From: Psychrobacter sp. APC 3426 | Lineage (GTDB): Bacteria; Pseudomonadota; Gammaproteobacteria; Pseudomonadales; Moraxellaceae | Length of the DNA stretch: 64,000 nucleotides | Direction of reading: 5' to 3' | Assembly (NCBI RefSeq): GCF_030408035.1 | Contig: NZ_JASDCF010000015.1 | Span: 1 to 64,000, forward strand | In this document: positions 49,783 to 59,851 of the stretch, piece by piece | How positions within the stretch are numbered: the stretch's first letter is position 1 | How the letters are laid out: the number at the start of each line of letters is the position of its first letter | Translations under genes and position numbers: made by a program | Notes under the pieces: generated by a model | The model's database searches: none | Told to the model about the DNA's origin: nothing | Seen by the model: the letters and a program-made list of their open reading frames with translations, nothing else

Positions 49783-50232
49783 ATGTCAGAAGGTATCGTT
49801 AATAACAATCCAAAAAAAGAGCTGTTATATTCTCTAGGTGGCACTGCCTTGTTTTTAGGTATTGTCCTGCTTATCGGTATTTCTGGATTTTTACGTCCAG
49901 CGGGCGAACATATTACGGCTGAGCCTACTGAGGCATCAGCCACCGCTGATGAAGCAGAAGCGATTGCTGCCGAAGATGCGAAGGTTACAGAAGATGCCGC
50001 ACTTGTTGAAACAGCAGAAAGTGACGCAGCAGCGACTGATACTGCAGCTGATGCAACGGTCACGCCAGCGACAGACGCAGATAGTGCTGTGGTCACTGCA
50101 GAAGCCGGTACCGCAACCGCTTCTGGCACAGTCAGCCAAGCGGCAGTGGCAGATGCGGATTTAACCGCAGAGCAAGCAGATGGAGATTTGGAAGCCGGCG
50201 ACGTTGCTGATGAAGCGGCTGTAGCACAATAA
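49783..50232 (+). CDS. membrane-anchored acidic Ala/Thr/Asp-rich protein
   Basis: The 149-residue product has a short cytoplasmic N-terminus (MSEGIVNNNPKKELLYS), one membrane helix at about 17-36 (LGGTALFLGIVLLIGISGFL) and a tail of about 105 residues made almost only of Ala, Asp, Glu, Thr and Val. The tail has no recognisable domain and should be disordered or loosely helical. AAGGTGGA precedes the ATG. No family recognised. It resembles in composition, but not in sequence, the acidic lipoprotein at 24.0 kb. Confidence 0.7.
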   Translation: MSEGIVNNNPKKELLYSLGGTALFLGIVLLIGISGFLRPAGEHITAEPTEASATADEAEAIAAEDAKVTEDAALVETAESDAAATDTAADATVTPATDADSAVVTAEAGTATASGTVSQAAVADADLTAEQADGDLEAGDVADEAAVAQ

Positions 50233-50568
50233 ATTGGTTTGGTTGATTAGTCATTTTACCAATCTCATACTGTAAAGAATAATGCTAAAAGCTCGCTGCA
50301 TTTAAAGTCTGAAAGGGCAGTGCTATTATTTATAGCTATCTAAAGCGCTCTCAGTCTCAGCATTGCCACTATTAATATTATTTCAATCATCAAAAACTCG
50401 CTCTCCGTTAATGGGTGCGGGTTTTTTTGTGGGTGTTTGTGTAATTATTAATGCTATCAATCTTTACTTGATTCATGACAGGTGAAACAATATTGCTCCT
50501 ATATGACCGCTTATCGGAATAATTAGGGGTTTGGTCATCACTAAAGTGGTCTTTCAAGGAATAATGTT
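50233..50568 (+). other. intergenic region before the POT transporter
   Basis: No gene. Apart from the terminator at 50392-50428 it holds the transporter's promoter region and its AAGGA ribosome site, eight bases before the ATG. Confidence 0.5.
50392..50428 (+). terminator. intrinsic terminator after the acidic membrane protein
   Basis: AAAAACTCGC pairs with GCGGGTTTTT (one G-T pair) around a loop of about 15 bases and runs into seven T. Confidence 0.7.
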
Positions 50569-52131
50569 ATGAGCAGAGAATCAGGTTCTGAGGTCAGCGC
50601 TGCTGAATTAGAGTCGCTAGACAATGCCTTTATGGGACATCCAAAGCCGCTGCGCCCGCTGTTTTTTACTGAGATGTGGGAGCGGTTTTCTTATTATAGT
50701 ATTCGCCCGCTATTGGTCTTATTCATGGTGGCAACAGTAGGCAGCGGTGGTTTTGGTTTTGATGAAGTCACCGCATCTGCTATCTATGGTATCTTTGCTG
50801 GCTCACTATATTTAGCAGCGGTTCCAGGAGGCTGGTTGGCCGATAACTGGCTAGGTCAAGAGCGTGCTCTGTGGTGGGGTAGTATTATTATCGCCCTTGG
50901 ACATTTATGTATTGCACTCTCCGCTATGTTTGGCATGACGCTGTTTTTTGTTGGTCTCATGTGCATTGTTATAGGTTCCGGACTATTTAAAACCTGTATC
51001 TCTGTGATGGTTGGTGCGTTATATGATGAAGGTGATGTACGCCGTGATAGTGGCTTTACCTTGTTCTACATGGGCATCAATATCGGCGCGTTATTAGCGG
51101 CGCTTATCGTTGGTATTTTCAAAGAAAAAGGCATGTGGCATGTCGGCTTTGGTGTCGGTGGTTTGGGCATGTTAGTATCATTGCTCATCTATCGTTTTTC
51201 TGCTCAAAAAACACTGACCCATTACGCGCAAGCAAAAGGCATCACTCCTGAGTGGGAACGCTCAAATGACCGTTATAAAAACATAGGTCGTTGGGTCGCT
51301 GGATTCTTAGCCTTATTAGTGGCAGTCGTCGTCTTAGTTTCAACAGGTATGATGCCGTTTCAGCCACAAATGGTGGCAGAGTACATGACCTATATCATCG
51401 CAGCTGTGGTGATACTGTACTTTGCCATTATGTTCATCTCACCTAGGCTTGATAAAACTGACAAGCTGCGTTTGTTGATTTGCTTCATTTTAATTATCGG
51501 CTCAACGCTGTTTTGGTCAAGCTTTGAGCAGCAGCCAACCTCTTTTAACTTGTTTGCTGATCGTTATACCGATTTGAATGTCTTTGGGTTTGAGATACCA
51601 AGTATTTGGTTCCAGTCATTGAACCCTTTATTCATTCTTTTATTGGCGCCAATCGTTAGCATTATTTGGGTTAAGCTTGGCAATAGAGGTATTGAGCCGA
51701 GTAGTATGGCAAAATTTGCTTTGGGAATGTTGCTTGCTGCCGCAGGCTTTGGCTTAATGATTGTGGCGTCTAAGAGCATTGTGACCAATGATACTGGTCT
51801 CGCTTCCCCTTTATGGTTGGTGGGTAGTTTGCTGCTACTGACACTTGGTGAGTTGGCACTGAGTCCTGTAGGTCTATCATCGATGACTAAGCTTGCGCCA
51901 AAAGGCATGCAAGGACAGATGATGGGGCTGTTCTTTGCTTCTTTGGCCATGGGTAACCTAGTTGCCGCATTCTTCGGTGGTAATGTCTCAGCTGACAAGA
52001 TTGAAGGGTTGCCAACGTTGTTTACGACCATGACAGTATTTTTGGTGGTAACAGCAGTCGTCTTATTATTATTGGCGAAGCCTATCAATAATATGCTAGA
52101 AAAGAGTGAGCACGCTGACAAAGCAAGCTAG
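50569..52131 (+). CDS. POT-family proton-dependent oligopeptide transporter
   Basis: The 520-residue inner-membrane protein takes up di- and tripeptides with protons. The signature E-x-x-E-R-F-x-Y-Y of the family is complete in helix 1 (Glu35 to Tyr43), and the second PTR2 signature FTLFYMGINIGALLA is present near residue 165. About 14 membrane helices can be counted. FWSSFEQQPTSFNLFAD in the second half corresponds to the conserved helix 7 motif. AAGGA lies eight bases before the ATG. It may feed peptides to the aminopeptidase P encoded next, though the two are 387 bases apart and separated by a terminator. Confidence 0.92.
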   Translation: MSRESGSEVSAAELESLDNAFMGHPKPLRPLFFTEMWERFSYYSIRPLLVLFMVATVGSGGFGFDEVTASAIYGIFAGSLYLAAVPGGWLADNWLGQERALWWGSIIIALGHLCIALSAMFGMTLFFVGLMCIVIGSGLFKTCISVMVGALYDEGDVRRDSGFTLFYMGINIGALLAALIVGIFKEKGMWHVGFGVGGLGMLVSLLIYRFSAQKTLTHYAQAKGITPEWERSNDRYKNIGRWVAGFLALLVAVVVLVSTGMMPFQPQMVAEYMTYIIAAVVILYFAIMFISPRLDKTDKLRLLICFILIIGSTLFWSSFEQQPTSFNLFADRYTDLNVFGFEIPSIWFQSLNPLFILLLAPIVSIIWVKLGNRGIEPSSMAKFALGMLLAAAGFGLMIVASKSIVTNDTGLASPLWLVGSLLLLTLGELALSPVGLSSMTKLAPKGMQGQMMGLFFASLAMGNLVAAFFGGNVSADKIEGLPTLFTTMTVFLVVTAVVLLLLAKPINNMLEKSEHADKAS

Positions 52132-52518
52132 TTATTAGGATTAATGGAATTTTAATCAGTTGTTGACCAGTGCACCCCACCAGTCGATGACAGATGATGA
52201 GACGTGTTACCATGACTGGTAGCACGTTTTATTGTTTCACTTGGTGAGATATTTCTCCTAGACCATTGAAAGCGTACTTTCTGCCCAAACATCTAATGAT
52301 GTTCTGCTTTAATAATACTCTACCAAAATAATAGTTGGTCTCATTTATATGGTATCTGACTATTTACGACATTTTAATTCTCAGTATTTGAATGTGGTTG
52401 ATTGAAATTCAAATACAGATTGTTCAATGAATATTTAAAAATTTACCCGCTCAAATAAGACGACTAACCATAGTCGCCTCACGATAAAACTTTTCCAAAA
52501 CTCATAAGGACACTTTTA
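52132..52518 (+). other. region between the POT transporter and aminopeptidase P genes
   Basis: It contains the transporter's terminator and otherwise only AT-rich sequence; AAGGA at the right end serves the aminopeptidase. Confidence 0.5.
52202..52230 (+). terminator. intrinsic terminator of the POT transporter gene
   Basis: ACGTGTTACC pairs with GGTAGCACGT (one G-T pair) around ATGACT, followed by TTT. Confidence 0.75.
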
Positions 52519-54336
52519 ATGAATAAACAAATCATTCATGACCGTATCGAGAGCTTACGTAAAAGCTTAGCTGCCCAAGACCTTACCGCAATTATTGTGC
52601 CATCTGCTGATCCGCATTTATCTGAGTATTTACCAGAATATTGGCAATCACGTTTGTGGTTGTCAGGGTTTACCGGTTCAGTCGGTACGCTCGTTGTTAC
52701 GGCTGATTTTGCCGGCCTATGGACCGATAGTCGCTATTGGGTGCACGCCGCTGATCAGTTAGAAGGCACAGGTATCAGCTTAGAGAAGCTTGCTCCAAGC
52801 CAGCCAAACCATATTGATTGGCTTGCAGAGCATTTGCAAGAAGGTGATAGCGTAGCAGTCGATGGTAATGTGCTGTCTATCGCTGAGCAAGATAAATTAC
52901 TAGACGCTTTTGATGCCAACGATATTACCTTAATTACTGAGCGTGATGTACTGACCGAGATATGGGCAGATCGTCCAGCGCTGCCATCAGCAAAGTTATA
53001 TCAGCACGATGAGCAGTTCCTCGCACAGTCTGCTACCTCAAAGCTTGCTGCCGTGCGAGCAGGTATGGCCGACGCAGGTGCAACGCATCACCTGCTTTCA
53101 AGCTTAGATGATATTGCATGGTTGACCAATTTGCGCGGCGCTGATGTCGATTATAACCCAGTGTTTTTAGCGCATATGCTAATCAGTGATGACAAGGCAA
53201 CATTGTTTGTTGATAATAATAAAGTCAGCGCTGACATTGAAAAAGCGCTAAAAGATAGCGGTATCACGCTTGCTGATTATGATGCAGTACAAGATGCATT
53301 GAGTGCGTTGACGCCAGAGGATTTATTGTTATTAGATCCAAGTAAAGTCGCAGTGGGTACGCTATCGAAAATGGCGGATGATGTGGGCTTTATCGAGCAA
53401 ATGGCACCAAGTACGTTACTTAAATCTGTTAAATCTGACTCAGATATCGATCATGTACGTGAAGCAATGCGTCAAGATGGCGCTGCATTAAGTGAATTCT
53501 TTGCCACATTTGAGCAGCGTCTAGCAGATGGTGAGCGTTTAAGTGAGCTGGACGTTGATAGTATGCTGATTGAGGTGCGTAGTCAGCAGCCACATTATGT
53601 ATCGCCAAGCTTTCCAACGATTGCAGGCTTTAATGAAAACGGTGCATTGCCGCATTACCGTGCGACGCCAGAAAAATTCAGCTACCTTGACGTCGCTGAG
53701 GGCGAAGGTGGATTATTGCTGATTGACTCAGGAGCCCAATATCAAAACGGTACCACCGATATCACTCGTGTGGTCGGTATTGGAAAAGTAAGCAGCGAGC
53801 ACAAACGCGACTTTACCACGGTACTCAAAGCCCATATTGCTTTAGCGCGTGCAAGCTTCCCCGATGGTATTGCTTCACCACTCATTGATGCGATTTGCCG
53901 TGCGCCATTATGGCAAGCACAGATGGATTATGGTCATGGTACAGGGCATGGTGTTGGTTACTTCTTAAACGTTCATGAAGGCCCGCAAGTCATCGCTTAT
54001 AGTGCCAGTACGCCAAAAGAGCGCGCGATGAAAGAAGGCATGATATCCAGTAATGAACCAGGTCTATACCGCGAAGGTAAGTGGGGTATTCGTATTGAAA
54101 ACTTGGTGGTAAATATGCCAGTGGCGAGTCCGACTGAGACTGAGTTTGGTAAATTCTTAAACTTTGAAACCATCACTTACTGCCCAATTGATACCCGTTT
54201 GATTGAAGCTTCGTTGTTGGATCAAGTAGAGATAGATTGGTTAAACGACTACCATAGCCAAGTCTTTGCTGAGCTAAAAGGTCGCGTTGATGGTGCGGCA
54301 CTTGAGTGGCTGACCGAGCGTACAAAAGCTATCTAA
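52519..54336 (+). CDS. Xaa-Pro aminopeptidase (M24B, three-domain aminopeptidase P)
   Basis: This metallopeptidase removes N-terminal residues in front of proline. The 605-residue protein is the long, eukaryote-like form with two creatinase-like N-terminal domains (about 5-150 and 160-320) and the catalytic pita-bread domain. Metal ligands are visible: Asp in LLLIDSGAQYQNGTTDITRVV (two Asp), His in GHGTGHGVGYFLNVHEGP, Glu in SSNEPGLY and Glu in GIRIENLV. It is longer than E. coli PepP (441). AAGGA is eight bases before the ATG. Cytoplasmic by lack of a signal peptide. Confidence 0.92.
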   Translation: MNKQIIHDRIESLRKSLAAQDLTAIIVPSADPHLSEYLPEYWQSRLWLSGFTGSVGTLVVTADFAGLWTDSRYWVHAADQLEGTGISLEKLAPSQPNHIDWLAEHLQEGDSVAVDGNVLSIAEQDKLLDAFDANDITLITERDVLTEIWADRPALPSAKLYQHDEQFLAQSATSKLAAVRAGMADAGATHHLLSSLDDIAWLTNLRGADVDYNPVFLAHMLISDDKATLFVDNNKVSADIEKALKDSGITLADYDAVQDALSALTPEDLLLLDPSKVAVGTLSKMADDVGFIEQMAPSTLLKSVKSDSDIDHVREAMRQDGAALSEFFATFEQRLADGERLSELDVDSMLIEVRSQQPHYVSPSFPTIAGFNENGALPHYRATPEKFSYLDVAEGEGGLLLIDSGAQYQNGTTDITRVVGIGKVSSEHKRDFTTVLKAHIALARASFPDGIASPLIDAICRAPLWQAQMDYGHGTGHGVGYFLNVHEGPQVIAYSASTPKERAMKEGMISSNEPGLYREGKWGIRIENLVVNMPVASPTETEFGKFLNFETITYCPIDTRLIEASLLDQVEIDWLNDYHSQVFAELKGRVDGAALEWLTERTKAI

Positions 54337-54364
54337 AGCTTGTATTTGGGAATACAGGTCCTTT

Positions 54365-54417
54365 CCTAAAATGGAAAAATCCCCGTAAATTATTTACGGG
54401 GATTTTTCCATTTTAGG
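54365..54417. terminator. long perfect bidirectional terminator
   Basis: A 25-pair perfect stem starting CCTAAAATGG with a three-base TTA loop contains internal A and T runs; it separates the convergent aminopeptidase and coiled-coil genes. Confidence 0.85.
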
Positions 54418-54469
54418 AGACTCACTGCTAGAGATTTATGACTATCGGTTTATGAATGGATAGCAGTAT

Positions 54470-55315
54470 TTAGCTTTTTTGCGATTCTTTGTTATTTCCT
54501 ACTCTATTGTCAGTTAGATTTTGAGTCACTTCTGCACGTAACCAAGACTTTAGATTCTCAGACATCAGCATCATTTGTTCACTGAGGTAATCATCAATTT
54601 GCATTTCAAGCTCACGGATCAGCTCTTGATGTTCTTTGCTCAGGTCTGCATCTTTTAATGCCAGTTTAATGGTAGCACTGGCTTTATCATTGACCGCTTT
54701 GATGCTGTAGTCATCTTTAATATGCTTATCATCATTAATCGCATTACCACTAATGGTTTTATTTTCAGAGCTGGCGCTAGGGTCGTTATTAGCGTCAGCT
54801 TTTATGGCAGTCGATTGTTCAGGGGTCTGGGATTTACCAGCGTCTGAATTTTTAACATCAATCGTGTCATTAGCGTGAGCATTAATGGCTTTAGTATCAG
54901 AATCGCTTTTGTCCGCTGCTATTTGCTCATCTTTCTGTTGTTCTTTTTGTGCCGCTTCCGCTTCTTCACGTTGTCTGGTTTCTTCTTCTATCTTAGCCTC
55001 TGCTTTACGCTCGGCTTCTTCTGCCGCTTCTATTCTTTGTTGTTCTTCTAGGCGTTCTTTTTCAGCAGCAGCGCGCGCTTGGGCTTGTTTATCTGCGATG
55101 GCTTTGGCAATCGCTTGTTCCGCTTCATGATTCTCATAGAGATCGTCAAGATGCTCGTCTAAATCATGGGTGCTGAAAACAAAGCTTTCAAACGGCGTCT
55201 CTATTTGCAATAACGTGGTGATGTCTTTGAGTTCTTGGGTGATTGCCGCGCGTATAGGCTCAGGCGCACACGTCCAGCGCTGATAAAACTGATGGGAAAA
55301 TGAGTAGCTTGACAT
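54470..55315 (-). CDS. uncharacterised coiled-coil protein
   Basis: The 281 residues have a short conserved-looking N-terminus (SYSFSHQFYQRWTCAPEPIRAAITQEL), a highly charged Ala/Glu/Lys/Arg/Gln coiled coil at about 65-135 rich in AEKERLEEQQRIEAAEEAE-like repeats, a polar Asn/Asp/Ser-rich middle and a helical C-terminus (about 215-265, SKEHQELIRELEMQIDDYL). No signal peptide or membrane segment. I do not recognise the family. GGAAG is five bases before ATG 55315. It lies 128 bases downstream of fabF with a terminator between. Confidence 0.7.
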   Translation of the reverse strand: MSSYSFSHQFYQRWTCAPEPIRAAITQELKDITTLLQIETPFESFVFSTHDLDEHLDDLYENHEAEQAIAKAIADKQAQARAAAEKERLEEQQRIEAAEEAERKAEAKIEEETRQREEAEAAQKEQQKDEQIAADKSDSDTKAINAHANDTIDVKNSDAGKSQTPEQSTAIKADANNDPSASSENKTISGNAINDDKHIKDDYSIKAVNDKASATIKLALKDADLSKEHQELIRELEMQIDDYLSEQMMLMSENLKSWLRAEVTQNLTDNRVGNNKESQKS

Positions 55316-55344
55316 GGTATCTTCCATAAATGTTCCAAAAATTA

Positions 55345-55374
55345 CCCCTTATCATACGCAAGTACGATAAGGGG
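55345..55374 (-). terminator. terminator of fabF
   Basis: CCCCTTATC pairs with GATAAGGGG, continuing past a mismatch to a GCAA tetraloop; on the minus strand TAATTTTT follows. Confidence 0.65.
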
Positions 55375-55443
55375 CTGCAAGTGGACAAACGTAGCGAATC
55401 TGACACCAAGGTTACAACGGCTAATAATGCAGGGTTTTTGGTG

Positions 55444-56844
55444 TTACTGATTAACTGGCCAACGGGCAAATATCAATGAGCCGTTGGTACCACCAAAGCC
55501 AAAGCTATTGGACACTGCATATTGTAGATTATCAACTTTACGTGATTGATGAGCGACATAATCGAGATTACAGTTGTCCTCGACGTTGTCTAAATTGATG
55601 GTTGGTGGTACATGCTGATGCTGTAGGGCAAGCACAGTAAATATCGCTTCGATACCCCCAGCGGCACCCAGTAAATGTCCCGTCATGGATTTGGTCGAGC
55701 TGACCAATATACTGTCTTTAACTGGCGCAAAGACGGTTTCAATCGCAATGGATTCGGCGACATCGCCAGCAGGGGTGCTGGTCCCATGAGCATTGACGTA
55801 GCCAACTGCAGCAGGCTCAATACCAGCATCGTTTAAAGCATTACGCATGGCTCGTGCTGCACCGCTACCATCTTCTGGTGGCGCGGTAATGTGGCTTGCA
55901 TCATCACTCATACCAAAGCCAACCAGCTCAGCCAATATCGTCGCACCGCGCGCTTTAGCATGCGCAAGGCTTTCAAGCACGACGACCCCAGCACCATCAC
56001 CTAGTACAAAACCATCACGGTCTTTATCAAACGGACGCGAGGCCTTGGTTGGCTCGTTATTGCGAGTGGAGAGCGCATGCATCGCCCCAAAACCTGATAT
56101 ACCAAGCGGGCTTGAGCCTTTTTCACTGCCACCCGCCAGCATGACATTGGCATCACCATAGGCAATCAAACGTGCGGCAAGCCCCATTGCATGGGTTGCG
56201 GTGGTGCAAGCTGTTGAGGTCGCAAGGTTTGGACCTTTCAAAGTGTGTTTAATCGCCACCAAACCTGCTGCCATATTGACGATAGAGCCTGGAATGATAA
56301 AGGGCGATACTTTGCCAGCGCCTTTTTCACGTAGGGTGTCACGGCTGTTTTCAATGGTTTGAATGCCACCAATGCCTGAACCCAAAATCACGCCAAAGCG
56401 CTCTTGGTCGACATTTTGCACAGGTGCATCAGCAGCGCTGACTTCGTTAATGAAGCCAGCGTTTTTTAAAGCCATGGCCGATGCTGCAACCGCATAATGC
56501 ATAAATTCATCATAGCGGCGCGCGTCTTTGGCATTCATATATTGCTTGGCATCGAAATCTTTGACCACGCCAGCAATTTGCGCGCGATAGTCTGTTGCAT
56601 CAAAATGGGTAATTGGTGCGATACCACTTTCACCATTAAGCAGGCTTGCCCACGAGCTTTCGACATCTAATCCCAAAGGCGTCACTGCGCCCATACCGGT
56701 CACCACCACGCGCATCTCATCAGAACGCTCGTAGTGCGGTGGCTTCTGTCTTTTCTCGCGCTTTGGATTTTGTACCTGTGTGACGGAATTGTTTGTCGCT
56801 TGCTCGGTAACTGAGTTGGTCGGTAAACTGCTGTGCTGGCTCAT
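55444..56844 (-). CDS. fabF: beta-ketoacyl-ACP synthase II
   Basis: FabF condenses malonyl-ACP with acyl-ACP in fatty acid elongation. The 466 residues have the Cys-His-His triad: Cys213 in ATSTACTTATHAMG, His in NAHGTSTPAGD and His in KSMTGHLLGAAGG, plus NSFGFGGTNGSLIF at the end. The conserved core begins at RVVVTGMGAVTPLG, residue 45; the 43-residue polar extension before it looks translated because AGGA lies eight bases upstream of ATG 56844, while the internal Met44 has a poor site. There are no other fab genes nearby, so it is a stand-alone copy; a FabF-like paralogue of other specificity cannot be excluded. Confidence 0.9.
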   Translation of the reverse strand: MSQHSSLPTNSVTEQATNNSVTQVQNPKREKRQKPPHYERSDEMRVVVTGMGAVTPLGLDVESSWASLLNGESGIAPITHFDATDYRAQIAGVVKDFDAKQYMNAKDARRYDEFMHYAVAASAMALKNAGFINEVSAADAPVQNVDQERFGVILGSGIGGIQTIENSRDTLREKGAGKVSPFIIPGSIVNMAAGLVAIKHTLKGPNLATSTACTTATHAMGLAARLIAYGDANVMLAGGSEKGSSPLGISGFGAMHALSTRNNEPTKASRPFDKDRDGFVLGDGAGVVVLESLAHAKARGATILAELVGFGMSDDASHITAPPEDGSGAARAMRNALNDAGIEPAAVGYVNAHGTSTPAGDVAESIAIETVFAPVKDSILVSSTKSMTGHLLGAAGGIEAIFTVLALQHQHVPPTINLDNVEDNCNLDYVAHQSRKVDNLQYAVSNSFGFGGTNGSLIFARWPVNQ

Positions 56845-56950
56845 GTGCTATATCCTGTACTTACGGTCCTAAGAGGATGTCATTTCAGAAGCCATTATAA
56901 AACACATAAGTGTACGTATGTAAACTAAAATTTAACCAATTAATCAGGAA

Positions 56951-58279
56951 TTAAGCAAAACAGACTTGTCCCAGTACCACGCCCTTACTTGCGCCAGTCA
57001 CCGCTGGCAAGTTACCCGTTTCGCCCATTAGGGTCTGGCGTGCCAACCACGCAAAGGCGACGGCTTCGACCCAAGCGGGATTCAGCCCTAAGCTGGCAGT
57101 GGTTTCTACGTTGCAATGAGGCAAATGCGCCTGTAAGCGTGTCATTAAGTAGTCATTTAACGCACCGCCACCGCAGACGTAAACCGAGCTATTTTCTTTT
57201 GCATCAATAAACATATTGATTTGCATACTGGCACTCATAGCGGTCAATTCAGTGAGCGTTGCTTGTACATCCGCTGATGAATAGCGAATATGAGCAGAGG
57301 CTTGGTCAAATTTTTGCAGCTCACTCTGTAGCCATGCTAAGTTAAAGTCTTCACGGCCCGTGCTTTTTGGATAGGTTCGCGCAAAAAATGGATGTTCTAT
57401 AATTTGATTAAGTAGCGGCTCAACGACTTGTCCTGACTGCGCCCATGCGCCACCAGCATCGTAACCTTTATCAGTATGCAAAGCTGTCCACGCATCTAAT
57501 AATAAATTGGCAGGGCCAGTATCATAGCCAATTACCGGGCTCTCATCGGTTGGCAATACCGTGATATTGGCAATACCGCCCAAGTTTAATAACACTCGTG
57601 TGCTATCAGGTGTGGCAAATAAGGCTTGGTGAAAGGCAGGAACCAAGGGCGCTCCTTGCCCACCAACAGCCATATCGCGGCGGCGAAAATCACTGACCAC
57701 ACTAATGCCAGTACGCTCAGCGATGATGTTGGCATCGAGCAATTGCAAGCTAAAACCCATCTGCGGACGGTGGCGCACCGTTTGACCATGACAGCCAATC
57801 GCCAGCACCGACTCTACATCAGTATTGGACTGCTGCAATAAATTATTGACCACCTCGCTGGCAAATTCAGCGTATTCCTTACTGGCCCAGCCAAACCAGT
57901 CTAATTCGCTATTGGGTTCACCCACCGTTGGTGCTAACTCTTGCACACCATTAGGCTGACATAAAGCCAATAACACTTCACGCAGGCGCGGTGGGAAATC
58001 CTGACTACGAGTGGCTAACAGTCGCATGGGTTGTTGAGTGTTTTCTTCACCACCGAATTGACAAAGCACCGCATCCATACCATCTAAGCTGGTGCCAGAC
58101 ATCATGCCGACATATAAGCCATCATCGAAGTTTTCAAACACCGTTTGCTCAAGTGCATCGGTCAAGGTGGCATAATTTAAATCGTCAATATGTTCTAAAC
58201 CATTATCTAAAGTATGGTCTACGTTTATAGTCGAATGAGTATTATCATTGGTATCAGCAATCGATGTAGGGTTGGTCAT
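56951..58279 (-). CDS. anmK: anhydro-N-acetylmuramic acid kinase
   Basis: AnmK phosphorylates anhydroMurNAc during recycling of the cell wall, giving MurNAc-6-phosphate. The 442 residues contain YVGMMSGTSLDGMDAVLCQF, CHGQTVRHRP, FRRRDMAVGGQGAPLVPAFH, LNLGGIANITVLP, GYDTGPANLLLDAW and VCGGGALNDYLM. A polar N-terminal extension of about 53 residues precedes the conserved core. AAGG stands nine bases before the ATG. Divergent from tyrS, a pairing also seen in other gammaproteobacteria. Confidence 0.94.
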   Translation of the reverse strand: MTNPTSIADTNDNTHSTINVDHTLDNGLEHIDDLNYATLTDALEQTVFENFDDGLYVGMMSGTSLDGMDAVLCQFGGEENTQQPMRLLATRSQDFPPRLREVLLALCQPNGVQELAPTVGEPNSELDWFGWASKEYAEFASEVVNNLLQQSNTDVESVLAIGCHGQTVRHRPQMGFSLQLLDANIIAERTGISVVSDFRRRDMAVGGQGAPLVPAFHQALFATPDSTRVLLNLGGIANITVLPTDESPVIGYDTGPANLLLDAWTALHTDKGYDAGGAWAQSGQVVEPLLNQIIEHPFFARTYPKSTGREDFNLAWLQSELQKFDQASAHIRYSSADVQATLTELTAMSASMQINMFIDAKENSSVYVCGGGALNDYLMTRLQAHLPHCNVETTASLGLNPAWVEAVAFAWLARQTLMGETGNLPAVTGASKGVVLGQVCFA

Positions 58280-58507
58280 GGCAATTTACCTTAAAAAACG
58301 CTAGTATATCTGTCAAATTCTAACATCTTTTACCGGCTACGAAACTTTAATCCCATTCCCAAAACCAGAGTAGTGATAAACGAGTGTAAGTACTACATTT
58401 AGTAGGTAGTAGACTCAACGATTTTGACGCCGCTAACCCTATTTTTGTGCTTGGTATAAATAGCCTAAATGCGTTACCCCTTTAATAAAGACAATAAAGA
58501 GAGCATC

Positions 58508-59719
58508 ATGAACACTCAAACCTACACCCTAGAAGAACAACTTGCCTTAATCCAACGCGGCACACAAGAAATCCTATCTGAAGAAGATTTGGTTAAGAAG
58601 TTGAAACTGAATCGCCCGCTACGTATCAAAGCAGGTTTTGATCCTACTGCGCCTGATCTGCATTTAGGTCATACGGTGCTGATTAATAAACTCAAGCATT
58701 TTCAAGATTTGGGTCATGAGATTTACTTTTTAATCGGTGACTATACTGCCAAGATTGGCGACCCTTCTGGCAAAAACAGCACCCGCCCGCCATTGACTGA
58801 TGAGCAAATCAAAGTCAATGCGCAGACTTATGCTGAACAAGTTTTTAAAATTTTGGATAAAGAAAAAACCAAGATTGTCTTTAACTCCGAATGGTTCAAG
58901 GATATGTCAGCGGGCGATATGATTCAGCTTTCTAGTCAGTTGACTGTCTCGCGTATGCTTGAGCGCGATGATTTCTCTAAACGCTACGCGGCGCAAACAC
59001 CAATTGCTATCCATGAGTTTTTATACCCATTGGTGCAAGGTTATGACTCTATCGCGCTAAAAGCCGACGTCGAGCTTGGCGGTACTGACCAAACCTTTAA
59101 CATCCTGATGGGACGCACCCTGCAAGGTCGTTATGGCCAAGAGCCACAAGTTTGTATCACCGTGCCAATCTTAGAAGGGCTAGACGGTGTTAATAAAATG
59201 TCTAAGTCTCTTGGTAACTATGTCGGCATTTACGATGCACCGGGCACCATGTATCAAAAACTGCTGTCGATGCCAGATACTTTAATCCGTCGTTACTTTG
59301 AATTTCTAAGCTTTAAGCCGATGGAAGAAGTTGAAGCGTTAATGGCAGAAATGGAAAACGGTCGCAACCCACAAGAAATCAAACGTATTCTTGCTGAAGA
59401 ATTAATCGAGCGTTTCCATGATGCGGACGCTGCTGCTAATGCGCACAAATCAGCGGGTAACGTATTAGCTGATGGCGAATTGCCAGTCGATTTACCAGAA
59501 GTGACGTTAGAGTTAGAAGGGCAGGACGCATTATTTATCACGCAAATCCTAAATCAAGCAGAGCTTGCCAAAAACAGCTCATCGGCTAAAGATATGATCA
59601 AGCGTGGCGCGGTAAAAGTAGACGGCGAAGTCGTCGATGCAGGCTTTAGCTTAACCTCTGGTCAGACAGTGGTTATCCAAGCAGGCAAGAAAGCGTATGC
59701 GAAAGTGACGGTTGCTTAA
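58508..59719 (+). CDS. tyrS: tyrosine--tRNA ligase
   Basis: The 403-residue class I synthetase has the HIGH-type motif HLGH at 52-55, the KMSKS motif at 230-234 and a C-terminal S4 domain (about 340-400, [17 protein letters not shown]). Its sequence ([33 protein letters not shown]) is of the TyrZ-like branch rather than E. coli TyrS. The ATG at 58508 has AAAGAGAG just upstream; the in-frame ATG at 58469 would add 13 residues. Followed by a strong terminator. Confidence 0.96.
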   Translation: MNTQTYTLEEQLALIQRGTQEILSEEDLVKKLKLNRPLRIKAGFDPTAPDLHLGHTVLINKLKHFQDLGHEIYFLIGDYTAKIGDPSGKNSTRPPLTDEQIKVNAQTYAEQVFKILDKEKTKIVFNSEWFKDMSAGDMIQLSSQLTVSRMLERDDFSKRYAAQTPIAIHEFLYPLVQGYDSIALKADVELGGTDQTFNILMGRTLQGRYGQEPQVCITVPILEGLDGVNKMSKSLGNYVGIYDAPGTMYQKLLSMPDTLIRRYFEFLSFKPMEEVEALMAEMENGRNPQEIKRILAEELIERFHDADAAANAHKSAGNVLADGELPVDLPEVTLELEGQDALFITQILNQAELAKNSSSAKDMIKRGAVKVDGEVVDAGFSLTSGQTVVIQAGKKAYAKVTVA

Positions 59720-59747
59720 TAAGTGACTGGGACAAGCTATTGGTATT

Positions 59748-59787
59748 AAAAGTAAGGTCGACATTGATTGTCGACCTTACTTATTTT
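59748..59787 (+). terminator. intrinsic terminator of tyrS
   Basis: AAGTAAGGTCGACA pairs perfectly with TGTCGACCTTACTT around TTGAT, followed by ATTTT. Confidence 0.85.
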
Positions 59788-59851
59788 GCGATATGAATAT
59801 ACTTCTGCAGTATATAATTCGTACATTTATAATAAAATTTAGGATTTGAAA

